Positions 20,020 to 29,850 of a DNA stretch of 64,000 bases are shown here, in pieces. The DNA comes from Anthopleura xanthogrammica (lineage: Eukaryota > Cnidaria > Anthozoa > Actiniaria > Actiniidae). Under the pieces are notes generated by a model, which saw nothing but the letters and a program-made list of their open reading frames with translations, was not told the origin of the DNA and ran no database searches. The stretch is taken from contig OZ025207.1 of assembly GCA_964019055.1 (NCBI GenBank), positions 14,721,357-14,785,356 on the forward strand, written 5' to 3'. The first letter of the stretch is position 1; each line of letters begins with the position of its first letter. The position numbers and the translations under genes are program-made.

Positions 20020-21360
20020 ATGTATGGACTGGCCAGAGCTTGACAGCATCAATACACTCAAATGTAGCTTGACTAAAGTAGCTGACAAGCCGAGGAAGGA
20101 AACAAATATCATTAAACAACATGTCTTAAGATGTATTAGTTCAAATTAGGATTATTAATAACAAAAACTAATATAGTACTACTAAATACACTTACAATAG
20201 GGCTCAGGGGCAGGGTTGGGTTTAAAACAACCAATCAAGTACTTATTGACATGAGTTCAAACCCTCCAATAAACCCACCAATACATACCTGATAATCAGC
20301 AGTATGCTGGCCCTTGAAATGTTGTAAAGGAACCAGAGGAACTGGCCAGAGGTTGACAGCATCAATACATTCAAATGACTAAAGTGGCTGACAAGCTGAT
20401 GAAAACAAGAAGTTAATACCATTAAGCAAAATATTTTGATGTATATTTAGATGGGTCACAATAATAATGATAATAATTAAGAAATAATATTAATACCGTA
20501 ATAATAATAATGAGAAACTTTATTAAGATCTTAATCTTCTAACTTGTGACAAGTGCTTTGCTAATGGGAAGACCACGAACACTAAAGATGCTATACGGTG
20601 TAGTAGTATATACTGGGGGGCATGAAATAGCTGTCATGCATGTACTTGCAGTTTTATTTCTGTTCTAGGGGAGCGATGGGGTGGTTTTAAGACTGATCAT
20701 TTTCAAACCCTTGAATATAATGCCAGTATAATGCACCAATACATACCTGATAATCAGCAATATGCTGCCTCTTGCAATGTCGTAGAGGAACTAAAGAAAC
20801 TGGTGAGAGCTTGACAGCATCAATACATTCCGATGTAGCTCAACTAAAGTGGCTGACAAGCTGATGGGGAAAAACATAACAAATACCATTAAACAAGATG
20901 TTTTTGAGATTTATTGACTTGGGCCACCAACAACAAAATTACAATAAAAATATTTTTGTCACAGGTAGAGGGGGGGGGGGGAGGGATAAATGGCAATCAA
21001 TACTTAGTGACATTAGTTTCAAACCCTTCAGTATATATACCTAATTGCAAAAACATCTCAATCGAAACATAATACTGTACATAGAAGCCAAGACTGAAAC
21101 ATATCCCAGGAAATGACCTAATAATATTCTGATGTAATTGATATATTCAATTTAAGACACAGACAATAAAACACATGTATGAACATTCCATGTCTATCAT
21201 CAATACATGCATCTAATTAACATATTTCCCAGGTACCATTTCAGTCCCAGTCTCTACATACGATGCTTTAAACCCATCAATGATTTTGCAATAGGTATTA
21301 TATACACCCCAACATAATGCATTTCTACATACCTCTGATAATCAGTACTCCTTAAAATGT
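20020..21360. repeat. Diverged long-period repeats (about 310-590 bp spacing)
   Basis: The block GAGCTTGACAGCATCAATAC ... CTAAAGT(A/G)GCTGACAAGC occurs at about 20,036, 20,348 and 20,809. A second block, CAATACATACCTGATAATCAGCA, occurs at about 20,278 and 20,734, with a worn copy near 21,322. Each is followed by a TGT(A/C)GTA(A/G)AG-like word. The order is the same in each, so the region grew by serial duplication. It also holds an AAT/AATAAT microsatellite (20,460-20,515) and a G12 run (20,970-20,981). Confidence 0.7.
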
Positions 21361-21374
21361 GGTAAAGAAACCTC

Positions 21375-21715
21375 CTTAATAATCAGGTCAATACTCATAC
21401 AGCAACAAGGTGAGTCCATATTGTTATGAAGGTCACAGGGTCATCACCAGGTTACCACATCAATTATCATCTTGATAATCAGGTCAATACTCATACAGCA
21501 ACAAGGTGAGTCCATATTGTTATGAAGGTCACAGGGTCATCACTAGGTTACCACATCAATTTTCATCTTGAAATCAGGTCAATACTCATACAGCAACAAG
21601 GTGAGTCCATATTGTTATGAAGGTCACAGGGTCATCACTAGGTTACCACATCAATTTTCATCTTGATAATCAGGTCAATACTCATACAGCAACAAGGTGA
21701 GTCCATATTGTTATC
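21375..21715. repeat. 96-bp tandem repeat, about 3.5 copies
   Basis: Units start AATCAGGTCAATACTCATAC at 21,381, 21,477, 21,572 and 21,668. Each contains AGCAACAAGGTGAGTCCATA and GGTCACAGGGTCATCAC. Copies are nearly identical (one lacks one base), so amplification is recent. Each unit carries a donor-like AAGGTGAGTCC. Confidence 0.95.
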
Positions 21716-21734
21716 AGTCTTTTTTCTTGTTTCA

Positions 21735-21857
21735 GTGCAGTAAATCCATCATTAGAAGATTGATACTGAACTATTCCATGATTAACTTGCAGTTTGGTGT
21801 GTATATATATTGGTTAATAGAGTCAAGATACAGTATGGCTATCAGGCTCAGATGTCA
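21735..21857 (+). other. Candidate exon directly after the 96-bp repeat (weak)
   Basis: A strong acceptor, CTTTTTTCTTGTTTCAG (ends 21,734), and a possible donor, GATGTCAG|GTATCA (21,857/21,858), bracket 123 nt. That length is a multiple of three, and one frame reads through it (CSKSIIRRLILNYSMINLQF in part). No family is recognised and the donor is weak. Confidence 0.22.
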
Positions 21858-22149
21858 GGTATCAACAGCCATCTTGTTACAGGCTCACTGGACAGGTTTA
21901 CAGAGTTTTAACTGCAATACAAAGAGAGATAAGTTATTAGGACATCAATATTTAGGATTTTGATAGTTTTAACGAGGGAGAGAAGGTTTGTAAGTTTCAT
22001 GTCACATTTCATGTCAACTTTCATGCAACGCTAAAAACCAAATTTTCAAAATATGCAAAACAAGGAAATAGCCGTATTTCAAGCAGAGAAACTGGTTGAA
22101 AACTTTCTGAAATTGTTTATTTATGACAAATTTCGTTGTTTCTTTTCAG

Positions 22150-22441
22150 AAAAAGTAGAATTTCGAGGGTTCAAAGTTAACACGTGTCATGGCGGACGAA
22201 GCCGGTGAAACGAACATTCGAAATTTTCAAACTGCTCAAAAATACAGAAAACGAAAGAAAAACGCAGAAAACCGCAATAATTCTTACCTTTCATAGTTCT
22301 TGTGTACTTATCTCTCTGTTAGGTCGAGCACGAGCTAATAACCATCTTTGTTCTTGTACAATTTCAGCCAAAAAACCGTCATGTATTTGCACATATCGAA
22401 CAAACGTCCATCACCAACTGCAGCGTGCAGAAAATGAGCAG
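22150..22441 (+). CDS. Candidate two-exon 5' end of an unidentified gene
   Basis: A strong acceptor (GTTGTTTCTTTTCAG, ends 22,149) precedes a leader with an in-frame stop, a CACGTG box at 22,181 and ATG 22,189 in GTCATGGCGG context. If the donor GCCG|GTGAAA (22,204/22,205) joins to the acceptor TTGTACAATTTCAG (ends 22,367), the frame continues without interruption. It reads MADEA then AKKPSCICTYRTNVHHQLQR and AENEQ, up to a good donor GAGCAG|GTGACA at 22,441. Unspliced, the ATG instead gives a complete 35-codon peptide ending YLS at 22,296. Neither product matches a family I know. On the opposite strand a strong donor (TATGAAAG|GTAAGA, near 22,287) suggests that transcription could also leave this region leftward. 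Two AATAAA signals lie at 22,777 and 22,792. Confidence 0.35.
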
Positions 22442-22659
22442 GTGACATACACAGGGACTGGATACTAGCATTTTACACAGGCAACCCGCGGAAAACTGGA
22501 CTTTTTGGAGAGAAAATATCGACAATTTAGCGGTTTTTAAGCAATGTTTTCCCCCCAAACCATTAAAAATGAGTAGGGAAACCCATTTTAGCACTCAACG
22601 AAGGGTAAAACCCCGTAAAAACGGCTGTTTTAGGCAAAAAAACTATATTATGTTAATTA

Positions 22660-22681
22660 GTCACGTGACACGTCACGTGAC
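22660..22681. promoter_or_regulatory. Paired GTCACGTGAC palindromes (bHLH-Zip sites)
   Basis: Two perfect 10-bp palindromes GTCACGTGAC (22,660-22,669 and 22,672-22,681) sit exactly 12 bp apart. This decamer is the preferred site of USF/MITF/TFE-type bHLH-leucine-zipper factors (the CLEAR-type E-box). Further CACGTG boxes lie at 22,181 and 23,553, and a CRE palindrome at 23,592. The cluster marks a likely regulatory region. Confidence 0.6.
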
Positions 22682-23112
22682 CTCCAATTTTGCATTTTTT
22701 AGGTCGGTTTTTCACATTTTTGCCGACGAAATTTTTGCGGGATTTCAGTTTATTTCATTGTATTTGATATTTATTCAATAAAGCAGTTTGTAATAAAAGA
22801 ACGTTAAACTTTTATTGTCTGATGTCTTTTCTTTCCCCTGTATTGCTCGACACCCATAAAAAAAGAAAACGAGAAAAATATAACAACAGCTGAAAATACC
22901 CTTTTGATATCGAGACACCTGACCAAGAATAAACTACACCCAGAGACAACAATCAACAAACAATGATTTCAAGACGCATGCAGCGCCAACATTTTTTTAT
23001 TACACTTTAAACTATTAACTTTATTATTGATGGCACTTAACCCTTGAAACAAAATCTAATGAATGACTCAATGTCTGATAGTCGAAACAAAACAATGGAA
23101 TCAGAGACTACT

Positions 23113-23330
23113 AAAGGCCCATTTACACTGTCGATTTTTGATGCGAGTTTTGCGGAGATATTTGAAAACAGTAAATTTTGCCTTATGCTTCTAGAGACAT
23201 TTGTCCAGGTAATCTTGGTTGTCCGGAATAAAACTTTACAAGTTCATCCGTTACCATTGTCGACTATCACCAAAATCGCCGCAGAAATCCATCTCAAATT
23301 GCAGCAAAAATCATCAGTAAACGGGCCTTA
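23113..23330. mobile_element. MITE-like element, AAGGCCC termini
   Basis: The left end AAAGGCCCATTTACACTG and the right end CAGTAAACGGGCCTTA are imperfect inverted repeats; TGTCGATTTTTGATG on the left faces AAAAATCATCAG on the right. TAA/TTA flanks could be a target duplication. A 98-codon plus-strand frame (23,044-23,340) crosses the whole element and its flank and is therefore judged not to be a gene. Confidence 0.6.
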
Positions 23331-23379
23331 TTTGTATTAGACTAATTTCTATTTCACGGATCAAGTGCCATCACTATAA

Positions 23380-23800
23380 CTCTTGTTCTTTCGACACTTT
23401 GCGCGGCCGTTTTGACGTAACTTCTTAGAGGAAAACAGTACGCGTTCCGTCTGTTTGATACTAGTAAATTATGCGCATAATTGTTTTGTCCTTTATTTTA
23501 GTTTGAATAAGTGTTTTCAGGCGTAGAATAAAACATCTACCCGAGGGAATAACACGTGACTAAAATGAACAGCGCCCAAAGTAACAATACCTGACGTCAT
23601 TTTTGGGTAAATATGGTCGAAGCCCGTGCAAGTTTTATTTCCGTCATGAAGTAAATAGAAATTAGAAGGGCCGCGAGTCCCAAGAATTTAGCACTTTAAA
23701 GATATAGTTTTAGTTTTCGAGTTTAATCTTTTGACGGTGCTCCGTGTTTTAGTCACATCGTTCCCTCGAGCATCATTTCTTTCTTTCATAGAATCAGCAT
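23380..23800. promoter_or_regulatory. CpG-rich promoter-like region
   Basis: CpG is far denser here than in the surrounding AT-rich sequence (for example GCGCGGCCG near 23,400). Recognisable sites are TGACGTCA (CRE, 23,592-23,599), CACGTGAC (23,553-23,560) and TTTTGACGTAAC (CRE half-site, about 23,410). No adjacent coding exon was identified, so direction is unknown. Confidence 0.35.
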
Positions 23801-24174
23801 TCTTTGTCATGAAACAAAAAGAAGCAGGCCTCGAAGAATCTAGCTCTTTACAAATAAAAGCCTTTATTTAATTATTAGTGTTTTCCATCAGTTTTCTTTG
23901 TTATATCAATCCCTTGAGTATTGCTTGTTTGTTTGTTGGTGACGCGGGTCATGGGGTTGATGGACCATTGTATGGTCACTTTCACAATTACCCTAAAAAT
24001 GAGCAACAGAGAAATACAAAAGGAATCACAGCTTTTCTCGCAGGAATGTCTCGCATTTCTTTTGTTTTATCCTGCAAGACTCGCCTTCAAGATAATTTTG
24101 AAAGTGGTCTACTTGGGTGTGGGCGTGGTAAAGGGTAAGACATATGGTGACGACTGCCATTTTGTATTTTTTTG

Positions 24175-24440
24175 GAAGCTTTTTTTTTATCAAAACCCAC
24201 TTTATTTTGAATTTTTACAATCGTTATTTATATAGAATTCAAGCTCTCTTGTCTTTTCACTCTGCCTCTTCCTTTTCCTATATTCTCTATAATTCGGTTC
24301 TTTTTTCTCATTTTAAAAAACTAATCGTTTTTTTTTTGTTCTCTTTCGTTTTGCTTCACTTTTTCCCCTATAGTTTCTCTGTCCTTTCTCCTGCTCTCTT
24401 CACAATTTTCTTCTCTTTTCTTGTGTTCTTTCGTCCTTTA
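24175..24440 (+). repeat. Pyrimidine-rich tract
   Basis: Most of this 265-bp stretch is C/T on the plus strand (TTTTCCCCTATAGTTTCTCT and similar). The 117-codon frame at 24,144-24,497 that covers it is the result of this low complexity. It could act as a splice pyrimidine tract or form triplex DNA; nothing shows that it does. Confidence 0.7.
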
Positions 24441-25024
24441 TACTACCAGTCTTCATTTCAACCACCTGCAGAAATTAACAGAGCAACAAAAAATTAATTC
24501 TTTTTATTACGATTACATGGTTCATCAGTATTTTTATAATCATCGTCCAGGGCAGCATGTCTGATGCCCTGTTTGCCTAAAGGTACCGCGTCCCTACTGA
24601 TAGGGGTTTTGGCAAGGACACATTGATTTTGGTTCCCTGTGGAAGGAAAGCAATAGATTTGTCTTGTCACCACAAAGGGTCACCCTACCTTCAAACGGGA
24701 CCTACCTAAAAGTGGATACTAAATGACCAAAGAGTCTAGTTTGGGTCTTTAGACAAACATTACAAGTGCAGTGTTTACTAGAAGGAAGGGGAACGTTTTC
24801 CGGTAGATCCGAGAATGTAGTGATCAGGCACTCCCACTTCTCAAACTATTCCGCCGCCTATGCCCCTAGTCAGGTGACATGTACGATAATGACACATAAC
24901 AAGGTAGACATTCCCTTATATTCATTATTGATGGAGAAGGGGAGGGGTGGTTGCGTTTTGTTAAGACAATTACCTCATAGTGGCAGCTTCGATAATCGTC
25001 TACAACATGACATGTTAGTGTAAA
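24441..25024. other. Intergenic stretch, nothing recognised
   Basis: No gene, RNA or repeat could be supported. The sequence is less AT-rich than average, and an 85-codon frame (24,766-25,023) has no recognisable domain and no ATG start. Confidence 0.35.
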
Positions 25025-25150
25025 TGCTTATTGGTTCTCTTATGTGCTTCAAGGGGTTTCGTCGTTGTTCTCAGTAGGTTTCTTCATCACTGGATCCACA
25101 CAAATCAACATATTCTATCATTTTCACTGTAATCGGCCTGTGATGCAACA
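25025..25150 (+). mobile_element. SINE body fragment
   Basis: TTGGTTCTCTTATGTGCTTC followed by AAGGGGTTT corresponds to TTGGTTCTCTCCTGTGCTTT and GAGGGGTTT of the SINE at 19,250-19,420. The tRNA-like head is missing. The match fades after about 50 bp. Confidence 0.45.
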
Positions 25151-25181
25151 AGAGAAGGGGGCGTAGAAAGGATTTTGCCAT

Positions 25182-25199
25182 GGGGGGGGGGGGGGGGGG
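25182..25199. repeat. Homopolymer G18 at the satellite border
   Basis: Eighteen G bases are flanked by TTTTGCC on the left and GGCAAAA on the right, so the run sits in a small inverted repeat. It marks the left limit of detectable satellite homology. Confidence 0.9.
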
Positions 25200-25633
25200 C
25201 AAAACCCGTTTTCAGAACATGAACCAAAAATCGGCCAGACAAAGAAATTGGATTCAGTTGGATTCAGTGAGAAAAGGGTCACCTCTTAGGAAGTCCAAAA
25301 CAAGGAATTTGCCAAAACAAGGAATGTCTCCATCTTTCGAAAATCCCATCTTTTCATAGTTTTGCACACCAATCTTACATAGCTCCAATCATACCGACAC
25401 ACTAATCCCTGGTCATCTGAGATGTTTCCCGTTGGTTTCAGGGACTAAAATGACAGATTTAACAACATCCCAAAAAGAGATTTTCCCCTACCAAAAGTTG
25501 AGAAACTTCCAAAATTGAGATTTTTGCCCACCCCGGGGTAGTCGAAAAATTCAATTTTTCCACTATTTTAGCCAAAATGATTTTTGGGCCAAATACTTAC
25601 TGAGAGGGTCCCTTCTGGTCAGTGACTTATGTC
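25200..25633. repeat. Diverged edge monomers of the 177-bp satellite
   Basis: 25,457-25,633 is recognisable as a satellite monomer: its right two thirds match, its left third is strongly altered and about 11 bp longer. Left of it a still more diverged unit can be traced on the minus strand. GATGACCAGGGATTAG with TGTCG|GTATGATTGG lines up with the normal ACTGACCAGAAGGGACCCTC with TCG|GTAAGTATTTGG. ACTTCCTAAG with CCCTTTTCTCACTG lines up with the branch and acceptor region. Homology fades out near the G18 run. Such decay toward the edge is typical of long satellite arrays. Confidence 0.65.
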
Positions 25634-25707
25634 TGAATGATTTGCTATTGATTTCTGTGAAAAAGAGACCAAGGTTTAGCAAGTTGCAAAATTGGGATTT
25701 TTGCCCA

Positions 25708-25724
25708 CCCCGGGGTCATCGAAA
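25708..25724 (-). promoter_or_regulatory. CENP-B-box-like 17-mer (first intact example; recurs in most monomers)
   Basis: On the minus strand the monomer reads T-TTCG-ATGA-C-CC-CGGG-G. The CENP-B box is NTTCGNNNNANNCGGGN. TTCG and CGGG are present at the exact spacing; only the central A (position 10) is C, so 8 of 9 fixed bases agree. Variants CGCTGGGG, CTCCGGGG, CCCAGGGG and CCCTGGGG on the plus strand destroy the CGGG half in particular monomers. Whether a CENP-B-like protein exists in this organism is unknown. Confidence 0.5.
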
Positions 25725-25777
25725 AATTCAATTTTTCCACTATTTTAGCCAAAATGATTTTTGGGCCAAATACTTAC

Positions 25778-25831
25778 CGAGAGGGTCCCTTCTGGTCAGT
25801 GACTAACATCTGAATGATTTGCTATTGATTT
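25778..25831 (-). other. Antisense mini-exon module (first example; one per monomer)
   Basis: On the minus strand each monomer carries CTTGCTAAACC (branch-like), GGTCTCTTTTTCACAG (acceptor), a 54-nt segment, then TCG|GTAAGTATTTGG (donor). Here the 54 nt lie at 25,778-25,831. The next upstream one is 25,955-26,008, giving an intron of 123 nt. In monomers with the ACTTATGTC variant the 54 nt have one open frame, EINSKSFRHKSLTRRDPL, which stays in phase from exon to exon. In the ACTAACATC variant, as in this first example, that frame has a TAG. Donor and acceptor are kept in nearly all of the 216 monomers. Transcription has not been shown. Confidence 0.45.
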
Positions 25832-28259
25832 CTGTGAAAAAGAGACCAAGGTTTAGCAAGTTGCAAAATTGGGATTTTTGCCCACCCCGGGGTCATCGAA
25901 AAATTCAATTTTTCCACTATTTTAGCCAAAATGATTTTGGAGCCAAATACTTACTTAGAGGGTCCCTTCTGGTCAGTGACTTATGTCTGAATGATTTGCT
26001 ATTGATTTCTGTGAAAAAGAGACCAAGGTTTAGCAAGTTGCAAAATTGGGATTTTTGCCCACCCCGGGGTCATCGAAAAATTCAATTTTTCCACTATTTT
26101 AGCCAAAATGATTTTGGAGCCAAATACTTACTGAGAGGGTCCCTTCTGGTCAGTGACTTATGTCTGAATGATTTGCTATTGATTTCTGTGAAAAAGAGAC
26201 CAAGGTTTAGCAAGTTGCAAAATTGGGATTTTTGCCCACCCCGGGGTCATCGAAAAATTCAATTTTTCCACTATTTTAGCCAAAATGATTTTTGGGCCAA
26301 ATACTTACCGAGAGGGTCCCTTCTGGTCAGTGACTAACATCTGAATGATTTGCTATTGATTTCTGTGAAAAAGAGACCAAGGTTTAGCAAGTTGCAAAAT
26401 TGGAATTTTTGCCCACCCCGGGGTCATCGAAAAATTCAATTTTTCCACTATTTTAGCCAAAATGATTTTTGAGCCAAATACTTACTGAGAGGGTCCCTTC
26501 TGGTCAGTGACTTATGTCTGAATGATTTGCTATTGATTTCTGTGAAAAAGAGACCAAGGTTTAGCAAGTTGCAAAATTGGGATTTTTGCCCACCCCGGGG
26601 TCATCGAAAAATTCAATTTTTCCACTATTTTAGCCAAAATGATTTTTGGGCCAAATACTTACCGAGAGGGTCCCTTCTGGTCAGTGACTAACATCTGAAT
26701 GATTTGCTATTGATTTCTGTGAAAAAGAGACCAAGGTTTAGCAAGTTGCAAAATTGGAATTTTTGCCCACCCCGGGGTCATCGAAAAATTCAATTTTTCC
26801 ACTATTTTAGCCAAAATGATTTTTGAGCCAAATACTTACTGAGAGGGTCCCTTCTGGTCAGTGACTTATGTCTGAATGATTTGCTATTGATTTCTGTGAA
26901 AAAGAGACCAAGGTTTAGCAAGTTGCAAAATTGGGATTTTTGCCCACCCCGGGGTCATCGAAAAATTCAATTTTTCCACTATTTTAGCCAAAATGATTTT
27001 TGGGCCAAATACTTACCGAGAGGGTCCCTTCTGGTCAGTGACTAACATCTGAATGATTTGCTATTGATTTCTGTGAAAAAGAGACCAAGGTTTAGCAAGT
27101 TGCAAAGTTGGGATTTTTGCCCACCCCGGGGTCATCGAAAAATTCAATTTTTCCACTATTTTAGCCAAAATGATTTTTGAGCCAAATACTTACTGAGAGG
27201 GTCCCTTCTGGTCAGTGACTTATGTCTGAATGATTTGCTATTGATTTCTGTGAAAAAGAGACCAAGGTTTAGCAAGTTGCAAAATTGGGATTTTTGCCCA
27301 CCCCGGGGTCATCGAAAAATTCAATTTTTCCACTATTTTAGCCAAAATGATTTTTGGGCCAAATACTTACCGAGAGGGTCCCTTCTGGTCAGTGACTAGC
27401 AACTGAATGATTTGCTATTGATTTCTGTGAAAAAGAGACCAAGGTTTAGCAAGTTGCAAAATTGGAATTTTTGCCCACTCCGGGGTCATCGAAAAATTCA
27501 ATTTTTCCACTATTTTAGCCAAAATGATTTTGGAGCCAAATACTTACTGAGAGGGTCCCTTCTGGTCAGTGACTTATGTCTGAATGATTTGCTATTGATT
27601 TCTGTGAAAAAGAGACCAAGGTTTAGCAAGTTGCAAAATTGGGATTTTTGCCCACCCCGGGGTCATCGAAAAATTCAATTTTTCCACTATTTTAGCCAAA
27701 ATGATTTTTGGGCCAAATACTTACCGAGAGGGTCCCTTCTGGTCAGTGACTAACATCTGAATGATTTGCTATTGATTTCTGTGAAAAAGAGACCAAGGTT
27801 TAGCAAGTTGCAAAATTGGAATTTTTGCCCACCCCGGGGTCATCGAAAAATTCAATTTTTCCACTATTTTAGCCAAAATGATTTTTGAGCCAAATACTTA
27901 CTGAGAGGGTCCCTTCTGGTCAGTGACTTATGTCTGAATGATTTGCTATTGATTTCTGTGAAAAAGAGACCAAGGTTTAGCAAGTTGCAAAATTGGGATT
28001 TTTGCCCACCCCGGGGTCATCGAAAAATTCAATTTTTCCACTATTTTAGCCAAAATGATTTTTGGGCCAAATACTTACCGAGAGGGTCCCTTCTGGTCAG
28101 TGACTAACATCTGAATGATTTGCTATTGATTTCTGTGAAAAAGAGACCAAGGTTTAGCAAGTTGCAAAGTTGGGATTTTTGCCCACCCCGGGGTCATCGA
28201 AAAATTCAATTTTTCCACTATTTTAGCCAAAATGATTTTTGAGCCAAATACTTACTGAG

Positions 28260-29850
28260 AGGGTCCCTTCTGGTCAGTGACTTATGTCTGAATGATTTGC
28301 TATTGATTTCTGTGAAAAAGAGACCAACGTTTAGCAAGTTGCAAAATTGGGATTTTTGCCCACCCCGGGGTCATCGAAAAATTCAATTTTTCCACTATTT
28401 TAGCCAAAATGATTTTTGGGCCAAATACTTACCGAGAGGGTCCCTTCTGGTCAGTGACTAGCAACTGAATGATTTGCTATTGATTTCTGTGAAAAAGAGA
28501 CCAAGGTTTAGCAAGTTGCAAAATTGGAATTTTTGCCCACTCCGGGGTCATCGAAAAATTCAATTTTTCCACTATTTTAGCCAAAATGATTTTGGAGCCA
28601 AATACTTACTGAGAGGGTCCCTTCTGGTCAGTGACTTATGTCTGAATGATTTGCTATTGATTTCTGTGAAAAAGAGACCAAGGTTTAGCAAGTTGCAAAA
28701 TTGGGATTTTTGCCCACCCCGGGGTCATCGAAAAATTCAATTTTTCCACTATTTTAGCCAAAATGATTTTTGGGCCAAATACTTACTTAGAGGGTCCCTT
28801 CTGGTCAGTGACTAGCATCTGAATGATTTGCTATTGATTTCTGTGAAAAAGAGACCAAGGTTTAGCAAGTTGCAAAATTGGAATTTTTGCCCACCCCGGG
28901 GTCATCGAAAAATTCAATTTTTCCACTATTTTAGCCAAAATGATTTTTGAGCCAAATACTTACTGAGAGGGTCCCTTCTGGTCAGTGACTTATGTCTGAA
29001 TGATTTGCTATTGATTTCTGTGAAAAAGAGACCAAGGTTTAGCAAGTTGCAAAATTGGGATTTTTGCCCACCCCGGGGTCATCGAAAAATTCAATTTTTC
29101 CACTATTTTAGCAAAAATGATTTTTGGGCCAAATACTTACCGAGAGGGTCCCTTCTGGTCAGTGACTAACATCTGAATGATTTGCTATTGATTTCTGTGA
29201 AAAAGAGACCAAGGTTTAGCAAGTTGCAAAATTGGGATTTTTGCCCATCCCGGGATCATCGAAAAATTCAATTTTTCCACTATTTTAGCCAAAATGATTT
29301 TTGGGCCAAATACTTACCGAGAGGGTCCCTTCTGGTCAGTGACTAACATCTGAATGATTTGCTATTGATTTCTGTGAAAAAGAGACCAAGGTTTAGCAAG
29401 TTGCAAAATTGGAATTTTTGCCCACCCCGGGGTCATCGAAAAATTCAATTTTTCCACTATTTTAGCCAAAATGATTTTTGAGCCAAATACTTACTGAGAG
29501 GGTCCCTTCTGGTCAGTGACTTATGTCTGAATGATTTGCTATTGATTTCTGTGAAAAAGAGACCAAGGTTTAGCAAGTTGCAAAATTGGGATTTTTGCCC
29601 ACCCCGGGGTCATCGAAAAATTCAATTTTCCACTATTTTAGCCAAAATGATTTTTGGGCCAAATGCTTACCGAGAGGGTCCCTTCTGGTCAGTGACTAAC
29701 ATCTGAATGATTTGCTATTGATTTCTGTGAAAAAGAGACCAAGGTTTAGCAAGTTGCAAAATTGGGATTTTTGCCCACCCCGGGGTCATCGAAAAATTCA
29801 ATTTTTCCACTATTTTAGCCAAAATGATTTTGGAGCCAAATACTTACCGA
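28260..29850. repeat. Satellite block duplicated at 31,102-32,692
   Basis: Private variants recur at a constant offset of 2,842 bp. They are GACCAACGTTTAG (28,322/31,164), ACTAGCAACTG (about 28,458/31,300), CCCATCCCGGGATCATC (29,243/32,085), TTCAATTTTCCAC with one T lost (29,621/32,463) and AAATGCTTAC (about 29,662/32,504). The two blocks part company just before 29,850, where only one has GAGGATCC. It is a segmental duplication of nine monomers inside the array. Confidence 0.85.

Noticed and set aside
21381..21715. Repeated 5' splice donors (AAGGTGAGTCC) in the 96-bp tandem repeat as a second exon array
   Set aside because: Unlike the 177-bp satellite, no acceptor with a pyrimidine tract recurs in each unit, so there is no complete exon-intron module.
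23044..23340. 98-codon plus-strand ORF
   Set aside because: It spans the inverted ends of a MITE-like element at 23,113-23,330 and has no domain similarity I can see.
24144..24497. 117-codon plus-strand ORF rich in F, S and L
   Set aside because: It is the translation of a low-complexity pyrimidine tract.
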